A stretch of 20,749 nucleotides of DNA from Prevotella sp. GTDB lineage: Bacteria; Bacteroidota; Bacteroidia; Bacteroidales; Bacteroidaceae. This document shows, in pieces, positions 13,215-20,749 of the stretch; the first letter of the stretch is position 1, and each line of letters begins with the position of its first letter. Location: assembly GCA_022732315.1 (NCBI GenBank), contig JAIJUV010000027.1:1-20749 (forward strand), written 5' to 3'. The translations under genes and the position numbers were made by a program. The notes below the pieces were generated by a model. That model searched no databases. It was not told where the DNA came from and saw only the letters and a list, made by a program, of their open reading frames with translations.

Positions 13215-15614
13215 ATGAGAAAAGAGAATAGACTTCACCTTATTATATATATGGCAGCATCCACGATGCTGTCATCCCTCCTCTTTACGGGGTGCTCCTC
13301 TACGAGTGCCCTGAAGGAAGGCGAGCAGCTTTTTGCGGGATTGAAGCCTATCGAATATACCAACTACGAGGAGAACAGCTATGCCGACTCTGTGAAGGAG
13401 GAGATGGAGTATGCCCTGGCATCCGCTCCTACGGGTGCCTTTATGGGTAGCAGCTATTACCGCACCCCATTCCCGGTGCGTCTGTGGATATGGAATGCTT
13501 TCTCGCCATCGGATAATGGACTTTCCCGATGGATTACCAAGGTGTTCGGATCCAAGCCTAAGCTGATGGAGAATGTGAATCCGCAGTTGCGTGCGCAGGT
13601 GGCTGAGCACCAGCTCGATAAATACGGCTATTTCAATGGAAAGGTGGATTATGAGGTGCAGACCCAGAGCAATCCGAAGGAGGCAAAGGTGGCTTATAAG
13701 GTTGATATGGGCCATCTCTGGCGCCTGGATTCCGTGGCTTATCTCAATTTTCCTGATCATGGCAAGCAGCTCATCGACTCTACCATGGAGCAGGCGGTTA
13801 TCAGAAAAGGAAGTCCTTTCAATGTCTCGAAACTGGAGCAGGAGCGCCAGCGACTGACCCGACTTTTCCGCAATCATGGCTATTATTTCTATCAGAACAG
13901 TTATGCTTCCTATCTTGCCGATACGGTGAATGTGCCGGGCAAGGTGAACGTGCGTCTCTCGATGGTTGACAGTATCGAACCGGAAGCCAAGCGACAGTGG
14001 TATATCGGCAACATCAACATCAACTTCAAGAAACAGTTTATGGAGGAGATGACCGATTCCTTCGTGCGTCGATATCTGAGTTTCCGATATGCGGGCAAGA
14101 AGATGCCGATTCGTGCTGGCGTGGTGCTCCGCGAGCTGAAGCTGCGACCACGCAAGCTCTATATGGTGGATGATGAGACCACGGCGAAGGCAGGATTGCA
14201 GTCGATGGGACTTTTCAGTTATACCAACCTGCAGTTTGTGCCCCGATCTACCCAGACCTTGGATAGTTTGGGAAATGTGCAATATTGCGATACCCTGGAT
14301 GCCAACATCGACCTGGTGTTCGACAAGCCATACGATTTCTATATCGAGGCGAATGCCAAGGGCAAGACCACGGGTAGAGTAGGACCGGAGCTCGTGGTGG
14401 GTTTAACCAAGCGCAATGCCTTCCGTGGAGGAGAGAAACTGGATATCAACTTTCATGGAGCGCATGAGTGGCAGACCATCACCGGACAGGGCGGCAGTTC
14501 CAACAAGATCAATTCCTATGAGTTCGGTTCTGATGTCTCCGTATCCTTCCCAAGCATCATCACGCCTTGGAATGCCTTCCGCACCATGGCGCAGAACGAG
14601 CGCAGGTTTCGCAGGGGACACATCCCACGCAGATATTACGGTACTCCAACCACCACGGTGAAGGCATCCATGAACGTATTGAATCGTGCCGGCTATTTCC
14701 GCAGGCATGTGGCTGGAGGCGAGTTGACCTACGATTGGGCCACTTCCTATCAGCATCGCCATTCGTTCAGTCCGCTGATTCTCTCGTATGAGTATATGAA
14801 CTCCTCTTCGGCAAAGTTTGACAGTATCCTGGCGAACAATACGTATATCGCAACCACGATGGCCGACCGCTTTGTGCCTAAGATGAGTTACTCCTATACC
14901 TATCGCAGTGCGCAGAAATACCGCAGTCCTATCGTATGGTCTACCACGGTGAGTGAGGCGGGTAACATCCTGTCGCTGGGTTATCTTGCCAGTGGCAGGA
15001 AATGGAACAAGGAGGGCAAGACGCTTTTTAAGAACGAGTATTCCCAGTTCTTGAAGGTGGAGACTGATTTCGTGAAATACTGGCGCATCAACGAGAACTC
15101 TACGTTGGTGGGACATTTGAACGGCGGCGTTATCTGGAGTTATGGCAATTCCGATACTGCTCCTTATACCGAGATGTTCTATGTGGGCGGTGCCAACAGC
15201 ATCCGTGCCTTCAATGTGCGTGGCGTTGGTCCGGGAGAGCAGAACTACAGTGCCGTAGGAAACAAGTATGCCAACATCCTTCGCACGGGCGACATCAAGT
15301 TGCAGGCAAACCTGGAGTATCGTCCTAAAATCTGGGGCGACCTTTATGGCGCCTTGTTCCTGGATGCCGGAAACGTATGGATGAAGGATGCCGATTTCTC
15401 GGAGTATGAGGCATTCAAGTTCAACAGGTTCTATAAGCAGCTTGCCGTGGGCACGGGTCTGGGTATCCGTTACGACATGGGCATGTTTGTGGTGCGTGTG
15501 GATTGGGGTATCGGTTTGCATCTGCCGTATGATACCGGCAAGAGCGGATTCTACAATATCCCAAGCTTCAAGAAGAACCAGAGCCTTCATCTTGCCGTGG
15601 GTTATCCATTCTAA
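13215..15614 (+). CDS. tamL: TamL: lipoprotein BamA/TamA family outer-membrane protein
   Basis: The 799-residue product starts with a lipoprotein signal peptide (MRKENRLHLIIYMAAST, lipobox LFTGC, acylated C27). Periplasmic POTRA-like sequence follows to about residue 300 (blocks such as QLDKYGYFNGKVDYEVQ and LTRLFRNHGYYFYQ). An Omp85 barrel makes up roughly 370-799. The barrel holds the loop-6-type motif SIRAFNVRGVGPG and ends LHLAVGYPF, with a C-terminal phenylalanine as expected for barrel assembly. Known TamA-like proteins of Bacteroidota are lipidated and named TamL, and the tight linkage to tamB fits. Start ATG 13215 is 2 bp after the tamB stop, so translation is probably coupled. A strong hairpin array at 15632-15717 follows the stop and may end the transcript. 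Confidence 0.9.
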   Translation: MRKENRLHLIIYMAASTMLSSLLFTGCSSTSALKEGEQLFAGLKPIEYTNYEENSYADSVKEEMEYALASAPTGAFMGSSYYRTPFPVRLWIWNAFSPSDNGLSRWITKVFGSKPKLMENVNPQLRAQVAEHQLDKYGYFNGKVDYEVQTQSNPKEAKVAYKVDMGHLWRLDSVAYLNFPDHGKQLIDSTMEQAVIRKGSPFNVSKLEQERQRLTRLFRNHGYYFYQNSYASYLADTVNVPGKVNVRLSMVDSIEPEAKRQWYIGNININFKKQFMEEMTDSFVRRYLSFRYAGKKMPIRAGVVLRELKLRPRKLYMVDDETTAKAGLQSMGLFSYTNLQFVPRSTQTLDSLGNVQYCDTLDANIDLVFDKPYDFYIEANAKGKTTGRVGPELVVGLTKRNAFRGGEKLDINFHGAHEWQTITGQGGSSNKINSYEFGSDVSVSFPSIITPWNAFRTMAQNERRFRRGHIPRRYYGTPTTTVKASMNVLNRAGYFRRHVAGGELTYDWATSYQHRHSFSPLILSYEYMNSSSAKFDSILANNTYIATTMADRFVPKMSYSYTYRSAQKYRSPIVWSTTVSEAGNILSLGYLASGRKWNKEGKTLFKNEYSQFLKVETDFVKYWRINENSTLVGHLNGGVIWSYGNSDTAPYTEMFYVGGANSIRAFNVRGVGPGEQNYSAVGNKYANILRTGDIKLQANLEYRPKIWGDLYGALFLDAGNVWMKDADFSEYEAFKFNRFYKQLAVGTGLGIRYDMGMFVVRVDWGIGLHLPYDTGKSGFYNIPSFKKNQSLHLAVGYPF

Positions 15615-15631
15615 AGCAAGTTTGCCCCACA

Positions 15632-15717
15632 CGCCCTGAAAGGGCAGAAGCACCTAGCCCAGGGCATCGCCCTGGGTCTTGAAGGCCAATAATAATGCGC
15701 CCTGAAAGGGCAAAAGC
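15632..15717. repeat. REP-like hairpin array after tamL
   Basis: Two near-identical units, cgccctgaaagggc(a/g)aaagc-like (15632-15651 and 15698-15717), each form a GCCCT-GAA-AGGGC hairpin. Between them cccagggc-atc-gccctggg (15658-15676) forms an 8-bp stem. The three-hairpin layout resembles dispersed repeats of Bacteroidales intergenic DNA. No T-run follows. The remaining gap up to 15868 holds only the next promoter. Confidence 0.75.
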
Positions 15718-15813
15718 CTCCAATTTTAGCGTGTAAATCTCCACAAAACATTTAAATGTTGGTATAAATCAAAAAAAAGTAGGAAAACTTGTCGCTAGGT
15801 GCGTTTTTTTTAT

Positions 15814-15821
15814 TACTTTTG
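15814..15821 (+). promoter_or_regulatory. -7 box before the nucleotidyltransferase gene
   Basis: TACTTTTG fits TAnnTTTG exactly, with a start of transcription near 15828 and a leader of about 40 bases. The -33 region is poor: only CTTG at 15788-15791, 22 bp upstream, and a T-run lies between. Confidence 0.5.
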
Positions 15822-15868
15822 CAGTGTTTAAGATATAAACTATCAACTATTAAATAAAAAAAAATTAT

Positions 15869-16780
15869 ATGAAACCTACATTATTGCTTTTGGCTGCCGG
15901 TATGGGTAGCCGTTATGGTGGTTTGAAACAGCTCGATGGTCTGGGCCCAAATGGTGAGACAATCATGGACTACAGCATCTACGATGCTATTCAGGCTGGT
16001 TTTGGAAAGATTGTTTTCGTTATCCGCAAGGATTTCGAGGATCAGTTCCGTGAGAAAATCCTCTCTAAGTACGAGGGTCATATCCCTGCAGAGCTTTGCT
16101 TCCAGGCATTGGACGATCTGCCAGAGGGATTCAGCGTACCAGAAGGTCGTGAGAAGCCATGGGGTACAAACCATGCAGTGTTGATGGCTAAGGACATCAT
16201 CAAGGAGCCATTCTGCGTTATCAACTGCGATGACTTCTACAACCGTGACTGCTTCATGGTTATCGGCAAGTTCCTCTCTGAGCTTCCAGAGGGTAGCACC
16301 AACAAGTATGCTATGGTAGGTTTCCGCGTAGGTAACACCCTGAGCGAGAATGGTACCGTGGCTCGTGGTATCTGCTCTAAGGATGAGAACGAGAACCTGA
16401 CTACTTGTGTAGAGCGCACCGAGATTATGCGTATCAACGGTGAGGTTTCTTACAAGGACGAGGAAGGCAAGTGGGTTGCCATCGGCGACAATACTCCTGT
16501 TTCCATGAATGTATGGGGCTTCACTCCAGACTACTTCGAGCACAGCGAGGCTTACTTCAAGGAGTTCTTGAGCGATCCTAAGAATATGGAGAACAAGAAG
16601 GCTGAGTTCTTTATCCCATTGATGGTTAACAAGCTCATCAATGAGGGTACATCTACCGTGAAGGTGCTCGATACAACAAGTAAGTGGTTTGGTGTAACTT
16701 ACGCTGCTGACCGTCAGAGCGTGGTTGACAAGATCCAGAGCCTCATCGACGAGGGTGTATATCCAAACAAGCTCTTCTAA
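15869..16780 (+). CDS. NDP-sugar pyrophosphorylase-like nucleotidyltransferase
   Basis: The 303-residue product has the sugar-nucleotidyltransferase signature LLLLAAGMGSRYGGLKQ (5-21), with the phosphate-binding glycines and R15/K20. PWGTNHAVLMA (97-107) and a metal-binding NCDD (119-122) follow in the expected order. Family members transfer a nucleotide from NTP to a sugar 1-phosphate or similar group, releasing pyrophosphate, in the cytoplasm. The substrate is not evident. The chain lacks the long left-handed helix of GlmU, so it is a single-domain type. An NrnA-type gene follows 9 bp downstream and is almost surely co-transcribed. Codon use is strongly biased, which suggests good expression. 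Confidence 0.8.
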   Translation: MKPTLLLLAAGMGSRYGGLKQLDGLGPNGETIMDYSIYDAIQAGFGKIVFVIRKDFEDQFREKILSKYEGHIPAELCFQALDDLPEGFSVPEGREKPWGTNHAVLMAKDIIKEPFCVINCDDFYNRDCFMVIGKFLSELPEGSTNKYAMVGFRVGNTLSENGTVARGICSKDENENLTTCVERTEIMRINGEVSYKDEEGKWVAIGDNTPVSMNVWGFTPDYFEHSEAYFKEFLSDPKNMENKKAEFFIPLMVNKLINEGTSTVKVLDTTSKWFGVTYAADRQSVVDKIQSLIDEGVYPNKLF

Positions 16781-16789
16781 TTCAAGTAG

Positions 16790-17830
16790 ATGGATATCAA
16801 TTTAAATAAGATAACAGATCAGGAAGCCGCTATTCTCCGTGAGATGATAGCGGCTTCTCAGCGTATTGTCATCTGCGCCCATAAGTCGCCGGATGGTGAT
16901 GCCATCGGTTCGTCCCTGGGATGGGCCTATTATTTGCGTTCTCTGGGCAAGGCTCCTGTCATCTGTGTGCCAGATATGATTCCGGATGCCCTTTCCTGGA
17001 TGCCGGGATGTGGTGATATTCTGCGCTATGACAAGCGTCCTGAGCAGGTGCAGAAGGCCTTTGATGAGGCCGACCTCGTGTGCTGTCTTGATTTCGGAAG
17101 TGTGGGTCGTCTCGACGAGATGGACCCTGTGCTGATGGGATGCAAGGCAAGAAAACTGGTGATAGACCATCATCTGGCTCCTAACCTGGAGGTGGATCTG
17201 AAGATTTCTGATCCGCATGCCAGCAGTGCCAGCGAGTTGGTGTTCAGGGTAATATGGAAGTTGGGCGGTTTCCCTGAGTTGGATAAGACCTGGGCTACCT
17301 GCGTTTACTGCGGTATGATGACGGATACGGGTGGATTCACCTATAATTCCTCTAATCCGGATATCTACTACATCATCTGCCAGCTCCTTACCAAGGGCAT
17401 CGACAAGGATAAGATCTATCGCAATGTCTTCAACAATGCCCGTGTATCTGCAGTAAGATTCCGTGGTCATCTGATGAACGAGAAACTGCAGGTCATCGAG
17501 TCGCTCCATGCCAGTTACTATACGGTAACCCGCAAGGAACTGAAGCAGTATGATTTCATCAAGGGCGACCTGGAGGGTCTGGTGAATGTGCCGCTTACCA
17601 TCAAGGGCCACAAGCTTTCCATCTCTCTTCGTGAGGATACGGATATTGACAACCGCGTGTTGGTAAGTCTCCGTTCGGTGGATGATTTCCCATGCAACAA
17701 GATGGCAGAGCAGTTCTTCAATGGCGGTGGCCATCGCAATGCTTCGGGTGGCAAGTTGCTTTGCAGCATCGAGGAGGCAGAGAAGATAGCACAGAAAGCC
17801 ATTCTGGCTTTTGCTGATTTATTGAAGTAG
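16790..17830 (+). CDS. nrnA: DHH family phosphoesterase, NrnA-type (oligoribonuclease / pAp phosphatase)
   Basis: The 346-residue product holds the full DHH/DHHA1 set: H31-KSPDGDAIGSS with metal ligands H31, D35 and D37; D101 in LDFGSVGRL; the name motif DHH at 126-128; a further metal-site region, MTDTGGF; and C-terminal DHHA1 GGGHRNASGG (about 312-321). Family knowledge: NrnA degrades short RNA oligomers (2-5 nt) to mononucleotides and removes the 3' phosphate from 3'-phosphoadenosine 5'-phosphate, using manganese in the cytoplasm. Such a protein can replace Orn in bacteria without it. It starts 9 bp after the nucleotidyltransferase gene. Length and all ligand motifs are normal. Specific substrates, including cyclic-dinucleotide breakdown products, cannot be assigned. 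Confidence 0.85.
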   Translation: MDINLNKITDQEAAILREMIAASQRIVICAHKSPDGDAIGSSLGWAYYLRSLGKAPVICVPDMIPDALSWMPGCGDILRYDKRPEQVQKAFDEADLVCCLDFGSVGRLDEMDPVLMGCKARKLVIDHHLAPNLEVDLKISDPHASSASELVFRVIWKLGGFPELDKTWATCVYCGMMTDTGGFTYNSSNPDIYYIICQLLTKGIDKDKIYRNVFNNARVSAVRFRGHLMNEKLQVIESLHASYYTVTRKELKQYDFIKGDLEGLVNVPLTIKGHKLSISLREDTDIDNRVLVSLRSVDDFPCNKMAEQFFNGGGHRNASGGKLLCSIEEAEKIAQKAILAFADLLK

Positions 17831-17964
17831 GAATGCTTTTGTTTTTTCGTTAGAAATAGCTTAAAAAATAAGAAAACAACGCTGAAAGGGGTGTCAGGAT
17901 GATAATAAGTGATAAATAATAATAAAATCGTCCTCTTCCTCTCGGTGTTGTCTTTTCTTTTTTG

Positions 17965-17972
17965 TACCTTTG
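17965..17972 (+). promoter_or_regulatory. -7 box before the lipoprotein gene
   Basis: TACCTTTG fits TAnnTTTG exactly and is followed by C, as in the other promoters here. Transcription would start near 17979, about 20 bases before ATG 18001, which supports that start over the in-frame ATG at 17962 lying upstream of the box. No clear TTTG is seen at the right distance upstream. Confidence 0.5.
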
Positions 17973-18000
17973 CCGAATAAATCAGATTTTTATAATAATA

Positions 18001-18711
18001 ATGAAGAAATTTTTATTTGCTATAATGGCTTTTGCGGCTCTTTTCTCGCTTGCCGCATGTAATGATACGGAGACTTATAAGGAGCAGCGTGACCGTGAGT
18101 TGGACTCTATCAGCTCTTTCCTGCGCCACGAGAATGTGAAGGTGATTTCTGAGGAAGAGTTCAAGAGTCGTTGGGAAAAGAAGCAGAAGGACAATAGCGT
18201 GGTTCTTACTGATACTTCCAAGAACAACAACGAGTATGTGCTCTTCAACAGTAATGGTATCTACATGCAGGTGTTGGACATGGGCTGCGGCGATTATATC
18301 CAGAAGGGTGAAACCACCGATGTGCTCGTCCGTTTCTATGAGTACAACCTGGGTCTTAAGGCTGCCATCTGCAATGAGTCATTGCAGTTGACCAACAACA
18401 CCGTGGTTTATTCCTATATGCTCGACAAGATGAGCGTAACCAACAACTCGGGAACCTTCACAGGCTCTTTCGATACATCCAACAGTCTGATGGCTGCCAC
18501 ATATAACAGCAGCACTTATTATGGTACCAGTGGTACCGTGCCAAGCGGCTGGTTGATTCCGTTCAGCTGGGTGAAGATTGGTCGTCCTAAGACAGATAGC
18601 GAGCATGTAGCCCATGTGCGTATCCTGGTTCCTCATTCATACGGCACCACAGCCGCTTCTGGAAGCGTTTATGCCTGCCTCTACGACATGACCTTGCAGC
18701 GAGGCAGATAA
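18001..18711 (+). CDS. DUF4827-like lipoprotein, unknown function
   Basis: From ATG 18001 the product has 236 residues with a lipoprotein signal peptide (MKKFLFAIMAFAALFSLAAC; lipobox LAAC, acylated C20), so it is exported and membrane-anchored. The mature part starts with a charged helix (ETYKEQRDRELDSISSFLRH), then an EYVLFNSNGIYMQVLDMGCG segment. I link these with DUF4827 proteins of Bacteroidales from memory; some sequence features (a VLVRFYEYNL block, a late PSGWLIPFSWVKIG block) recall an FKBP-like fold, but the isomerase activity is unsupported. The C-terminal half is rich in Ser/Thr/Asn. The neighbouring glmM and NrnA-type genes recur near such lipoproteins in this order of bacteria, as I recall. 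A longer frame from 17962 exists, but it would start upstream of the promoter's -7 box. Confidence 0.7.
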   Translation: MKKFLFAIMAFAALFSLAACNDTETYKEQRDRELDSISSFLRHENVKVISEEEFKSRWEKKQKDNSVVLTDTSKNNNEYVLFNSNGIYMQVLDMGCGDYIQKGETTDVLVRFYEYNLGLKAAICNESLQLTNNTVVYSYMLDKMSVTNNSGTFTGSFDTSNSLMAATYNSSTYYGTSGTVPSGWLIPFSWVKIGRPKTDSEHVAHVRILVPHSYGTTAASGSVYACLYDMTLQRGR

Positions 18712-18745
18712 TATAGTGTGACTATTAACTTTAAAAGATATATTT

Positions 18746-20137
18746 ATGACACTGATTAAGTCAATTTCTGGTATCCGTGGAACAATCGGCGGTCCAGCGG
18801 GCGATACATTGAATCCGCTCGACATTGTCAAGTTTACTTCTGCATACGCTACCTTCATCCGTCGTAGCGGTGCTTCTAAGAGCAACACCATCGTAGTAGG
18901 TCGTGATGCACGTATCTCTGGCGAGATGGTGAAGAATGTGGTTTGTGGCACCTTGATGGGTATGGGCTACGATGTGTTGAACATCGGCTTGGCTACTACT
19001 CCTACCACCGAATTGGCTGTTACCATGAGTGGTGCGGCTGGCGGTATCATCATCACTGCTTCTCACAACCCACGCCAGTGGAACGCCCTCAAGCTTCTCA
19101 ACGAGAAGGGTGAGTTCCTTACAGCAGCTAACGGTAATGAGGTGTTGAGCATCGCAGAGAAGGAAGACTTCGAGTATGCTGATGTTGACAACCTTGGTAA
19201 ATATACAGAGGATAATACCTTCAACAAGCGTCACATCGACTCAGTGCTTGCATTGAAGCTCGTAGATGTTGAGGCTATCAAGAACGCTCACTTCAAGGTT
19301 TGCGTTGATGCCATCAACTCTGTGGGTGGTGTCATTCTCCCTGAGTTGCTCGATGCACTTGGCGTAGAATATACATTCCTGAATGGGGAGCCAACAGGTG
19401 ATTTCGCTCACAATCCAGAGCCATTGGAGAAGAACCTCGGTGGTATCATGGACGAGTTGAAGAAGGGTGGTTATGATATGGGTATCGTCGTTGACCCTGA
19501 TGTTGACCGCCTGGCATTCATCTGCGAGGATGGCAAGATGTTTGGCGAGGAATATACCCTGGTAAGTGTAGCTGATTATGTATTGAGCAAGACTCCAGGT
19601 AACACCGTAAGCAACCTTTCATCAACCCGTGCGCTCAGTGATGTAACCGAGAAGCATGGTGGTTCATATTGCGCTTCAGCCGTAGGCGAGGTGAATGTAA
19701 CTACCAAGATGAAGGATGTTCACGCTGTGATTGGTGGCGAAGGCAATGGTGGAGTTATCTATCCAGAGAGCCACTATGGTCGTGATGCCCTCGTTGGTAT
19801 CGCTCTCTTCCTGAGCAGTCTGGCTCATAAGGGCTGCAAGGTGAGCGAACTTCGTGCCAGCTTCCCTAACTACTTCATCGCCAAGAACCGCATCGACCTG
19901 ACTGCTTCTACCGATGTAGATGCTATCCTCGTCAAGGTGAAGGAGCTGTATGGCAAGGAGAAGGATGTCACCGTTACCGATATCGACGGTGTGAAGCTCG
20001 ACTTCCCTGATAAGTGGGTTCACTTGCGCAAGAGTAACACCGAGCCAATCATCCGCGTATACAGCGAGGCTTCTTCCATGGAGCAGGCTGATGAGCTGGG
20101 CAAGAAGCTCATGCAGGTGGTTTATGATATGCAGTAA
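18746..20137 (+). CDS. glmM: Phosphoglucosamine mutase (phosphohexomutase family)
   Basis: The 463-residue product has every phosphohexomutase landmark: an N-terminal SGIRGTIGG, phosphoserine loop TASHNP (104-109, S106), the magnesium site DPDVDR (250-255), the sugar-specificity loop GEGNGG (331-336), and the phosphate-binding RKSNTEP (428-434). Family knowledge: GlmM converts glucosamine 6-phosphate to glucosamine 1-phosphate for UDP-N-acetylglucosamine, the start of peptidoglycan and lipopolysaccharide synthesis. Length is slightly above the usual 445-450. Phosphomannomutases or glucomutases of the same fold are alternatives, but the GEGNGG loop suits this assignment. The gene starts 34 bp after the lipoprotein gene. 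Strongly biased codons suggest high expression. Hairpins follow the stop. Confidence 0.88.
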   Translation: MTLIKSISGIRGTIGGPAGDTLNPLDIVKFTSAYATFIRRSGASKSNTIVVGRDARISGEMVKNVVCGTLMGMGYDVLNIGLATTPTTELAVTMSGAAGGIIITASHNPRQWNALKLLNEKGEFLTAANGNEVLSIAEKEDFEYADVDNLGKYTEDNTFNKRHIDSVLALKLVDVEAIKNAHFKVCVDAINSVGGVILPELLDALGVEYTFLNGEPTGDFAHNPEPLEKNLGGIMDELKKGGYDMGIVVDPDVDRLAFICEDGKMFGEEYTLVSVADYVLSKTPGNTVSNLSSTRALSDVTEKHGGSYCASAVGEVNVTTKMKDVHAVIGGEGNGGVIYPESHYGRDALVGIALFLSSLAHKGCKVSELRASFPNYFIAKNRIDLTASTDVDAILVKVKELYGKEKDVTVTDIDGVKLDFPDKWVHLRKSNTEPIIRVYSEASSMEQADELGKKLMQVVYDMQ

Positions 20138-20152
20138 GATACATATATAATC

Positions 20153-20219
20153 TCCCGTTTTTCACGGGAAACGACAAGGGTCTATATGCCACGATGAACA
20201 GGTGGCGTATAGACCCTTG
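20153..20219 (+). terminator. Two hairpins just after glmM
   Basis: TCCCGT/ACGGGA (20153-20158 with 20164-20169, 5-nt loop) is followed by an 18-bp stem with one G-U pair (20175-20192 with 20202-20219, 9-nt loop). There is no T-run after either, so stopping transcription is likely but not certain. The long stem is unusually strong and could also protect the mRNA end. Confidence 0.55.
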
Positions 20220-20254
20220 ATTATATGGTGATATTCGTAATCACATTAGCTTTT

Positions 20255-20287
20255 GGGCTTTCAGCCCGTTTTAACCGTACAGGTTAA
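20255..20287 (+). terminator. Terminator-like hairpins
   Basis: GGGCT-TTC-AGCCC (20255-20267) is followed by GTTTT, and TTAACC/GGTTAA (20271-20276 with 20282-20287) by an A-run. The first is the better terminator for rightward transcription. Confidence 0.5.
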
Positions 20288-20306
20288 AAAAAGTTTTTTG
20301 TGAGAA

Positions 20307-20421
20307 AAAGTCTCAAAGTCTCATTTTTGAGAGTTGGTAATGATGTAATTATTTGATTGATAGTAAGATATAAAAATGAGACTTTTCTGATTCTTTTACA
20401 AGAAGTATCATTAAAGTCTCA
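20307..20421. repeat. Four AAAGTCTCA motifs
   Basis: AAAGTCTCA lies at 20307-20315, 20315-20323 and 20413-20421, and its reverse complement at 20377-20385. The first two share a base. A small tctca-tttt-tgaga hairpin (20319-20332) uses the second. No gene is seen in this AT-rich stretch. Confidence 0.65.
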
Positions 20422-20515
20422 TGGAAGTATCATAAACTACCCATTCGGGGAATTTATGTCTAGAAAAGCAGGAATAAAAGTAGAGAAGTGTCTACTATTT
20501 CAGTTAAATAAGGTC

Positions 20516-20630
20516 CATGGGCATGGTCTCTTGATGCCCGTTACATGGGCACTTAGAGACCATGTACTGGGCATCGAAAGACCATGTGCTGGGCACTGGT
20601 TGCCCACACCATGGGCATAGAGTGCCCATG
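20516..20630. repeat. Cluster of TGGGCA/TGCCCA palindromes and a 22-bp direct repeat
   Basis: Several nested inverted repeats overlap here: catggtctc/gagaccatg (20522-20530 with 20556-20564), tgccc/gggca inside it, tgggca/tgccca (20590-20595 with 20601-20606), and catgggca/tgcccatg (20610-20617 with 20623-20630). agaccatgtRctgggca occurs twice with a 22-bp period (20557-20573, 20579-20595). The region is far more GC-rich than its surroundings. An 87-codon frame over it (20357-20620) is not believed. Confidence 0.7.
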
Positions 20631-20689
20631 TAGTTTCCTATATTTAGTTTTGTGGTTTAACGATTTTGGTTGACCACTTTTTATCTTAT

Positions 20690-20749
20690 TTATAAGACGA
20701 GTTGACTCGGTTAATACTTATTTTATAAAACGAGTTGACTAGCTAAAAC
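20690..20749. repeat. Two direct repeats with 33-bp period, cut by the window edge
   Basis: ttataagacgagttgact (20690-20707) recurs with one mismatch as ttataaaacgagttgact (20723-20740). The first copy holds the dyad cgagt-tg-actcg (20698-20709). The array may continue past the end of the window. Confidence 0.6.

Noticed and set aside
8494..15653. Long open frames antisense to tamB and tamL
   Set aside because: They arise from biased codon use in the true genes; their products lack domains and are unlike real proteins.
20357..20620. 87-codon frame over the palindrome cluster
   Set aside because: Its C-terminal third is a by-product of the repeats, with no domain, promoter or sensible N terminus.
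20516..20749. CRISPR-like array
   Set aside because: Repeats are short, palindromic and irregular, with no unique spacers of equal length and no cas gene.

Overview
The window looks like chromosomal DNA of a Bacteroidota bacterium, most likely the Prevotella/Segatella group. The pointers are promoters of the Bacteroidales form (TTTG, about 20 bp, TAnnTTTG), A/T-rich start regions without clear Shine-Dalgarno sequences, a lipoprotein TamA homologue (TamL) paired with TamB, and a DUF4827-type lipoprotein next to a phosphoglucosamine mutase. The genus is inferred from the proteins; nothing was searched.

Left part (1-5890) is an accessory, leftward-transcribed region built of modules. From right to left they are: (i) an intact hicA-hicB toxin-antitoxin pair (5782-5105) behind a consensus promoter overlapped by two identical inverted palindromic sites; (ii) a stand-alone DUF5053-like gene (4870-4469); (iii) a hicA relic with one in-frame TAG (4200-4018), followed by an antitoxin-like protein that joins a HicB-type N-terminal domain to a DUF5053-like C-terminal domain (3968-3336); (iv) a long fused nuclease-methyltransferase of type IIG restriction-modification character (3021-460), with a small predicted membrane protein (343-128) beyond it. 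Modules (i)-(iii) each have a promoter of the same geometry and end in a copy of the same terminator-like element, whose loop carries ATGCGTCACGCA. The HicB/DUF5053 chimera, the broken partner toxin and the repeated cassette architecture are the most unusual content.

The right part (5923-20137) is rightward and mostly core functions. It holds a predicted 35-residue hydrophobic peptide with its own consensus promoter; a TetR regulator followed by a FabG-type reductase, with a shared 12-bp motif before both that may be the TetR operator; an RluA-family pseudouridine synthase; the envelope assembly pair tamB-tamL (4.7 and 2.4 kb, 2 bp apart); a hairpin-rich REP-like spacer; a sugar-nucleotidyltransferase-like gene with an NrnA-type DHH phosphoesterase 9 bp downstream; and a lipoprotein gene followed by glmM.

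The last 612 bp (20138-20749) appear non-coding and repeat-rich: terminator-like hairpins after glmM, four copies of AAAGTCTCA, a cluster of TGGGCA/TGCCCA palindromes, and two direct repeats with a 33-bp period running to the edge. No rRNA, tRNA, CRISPR array, transposase or integrase was seen.
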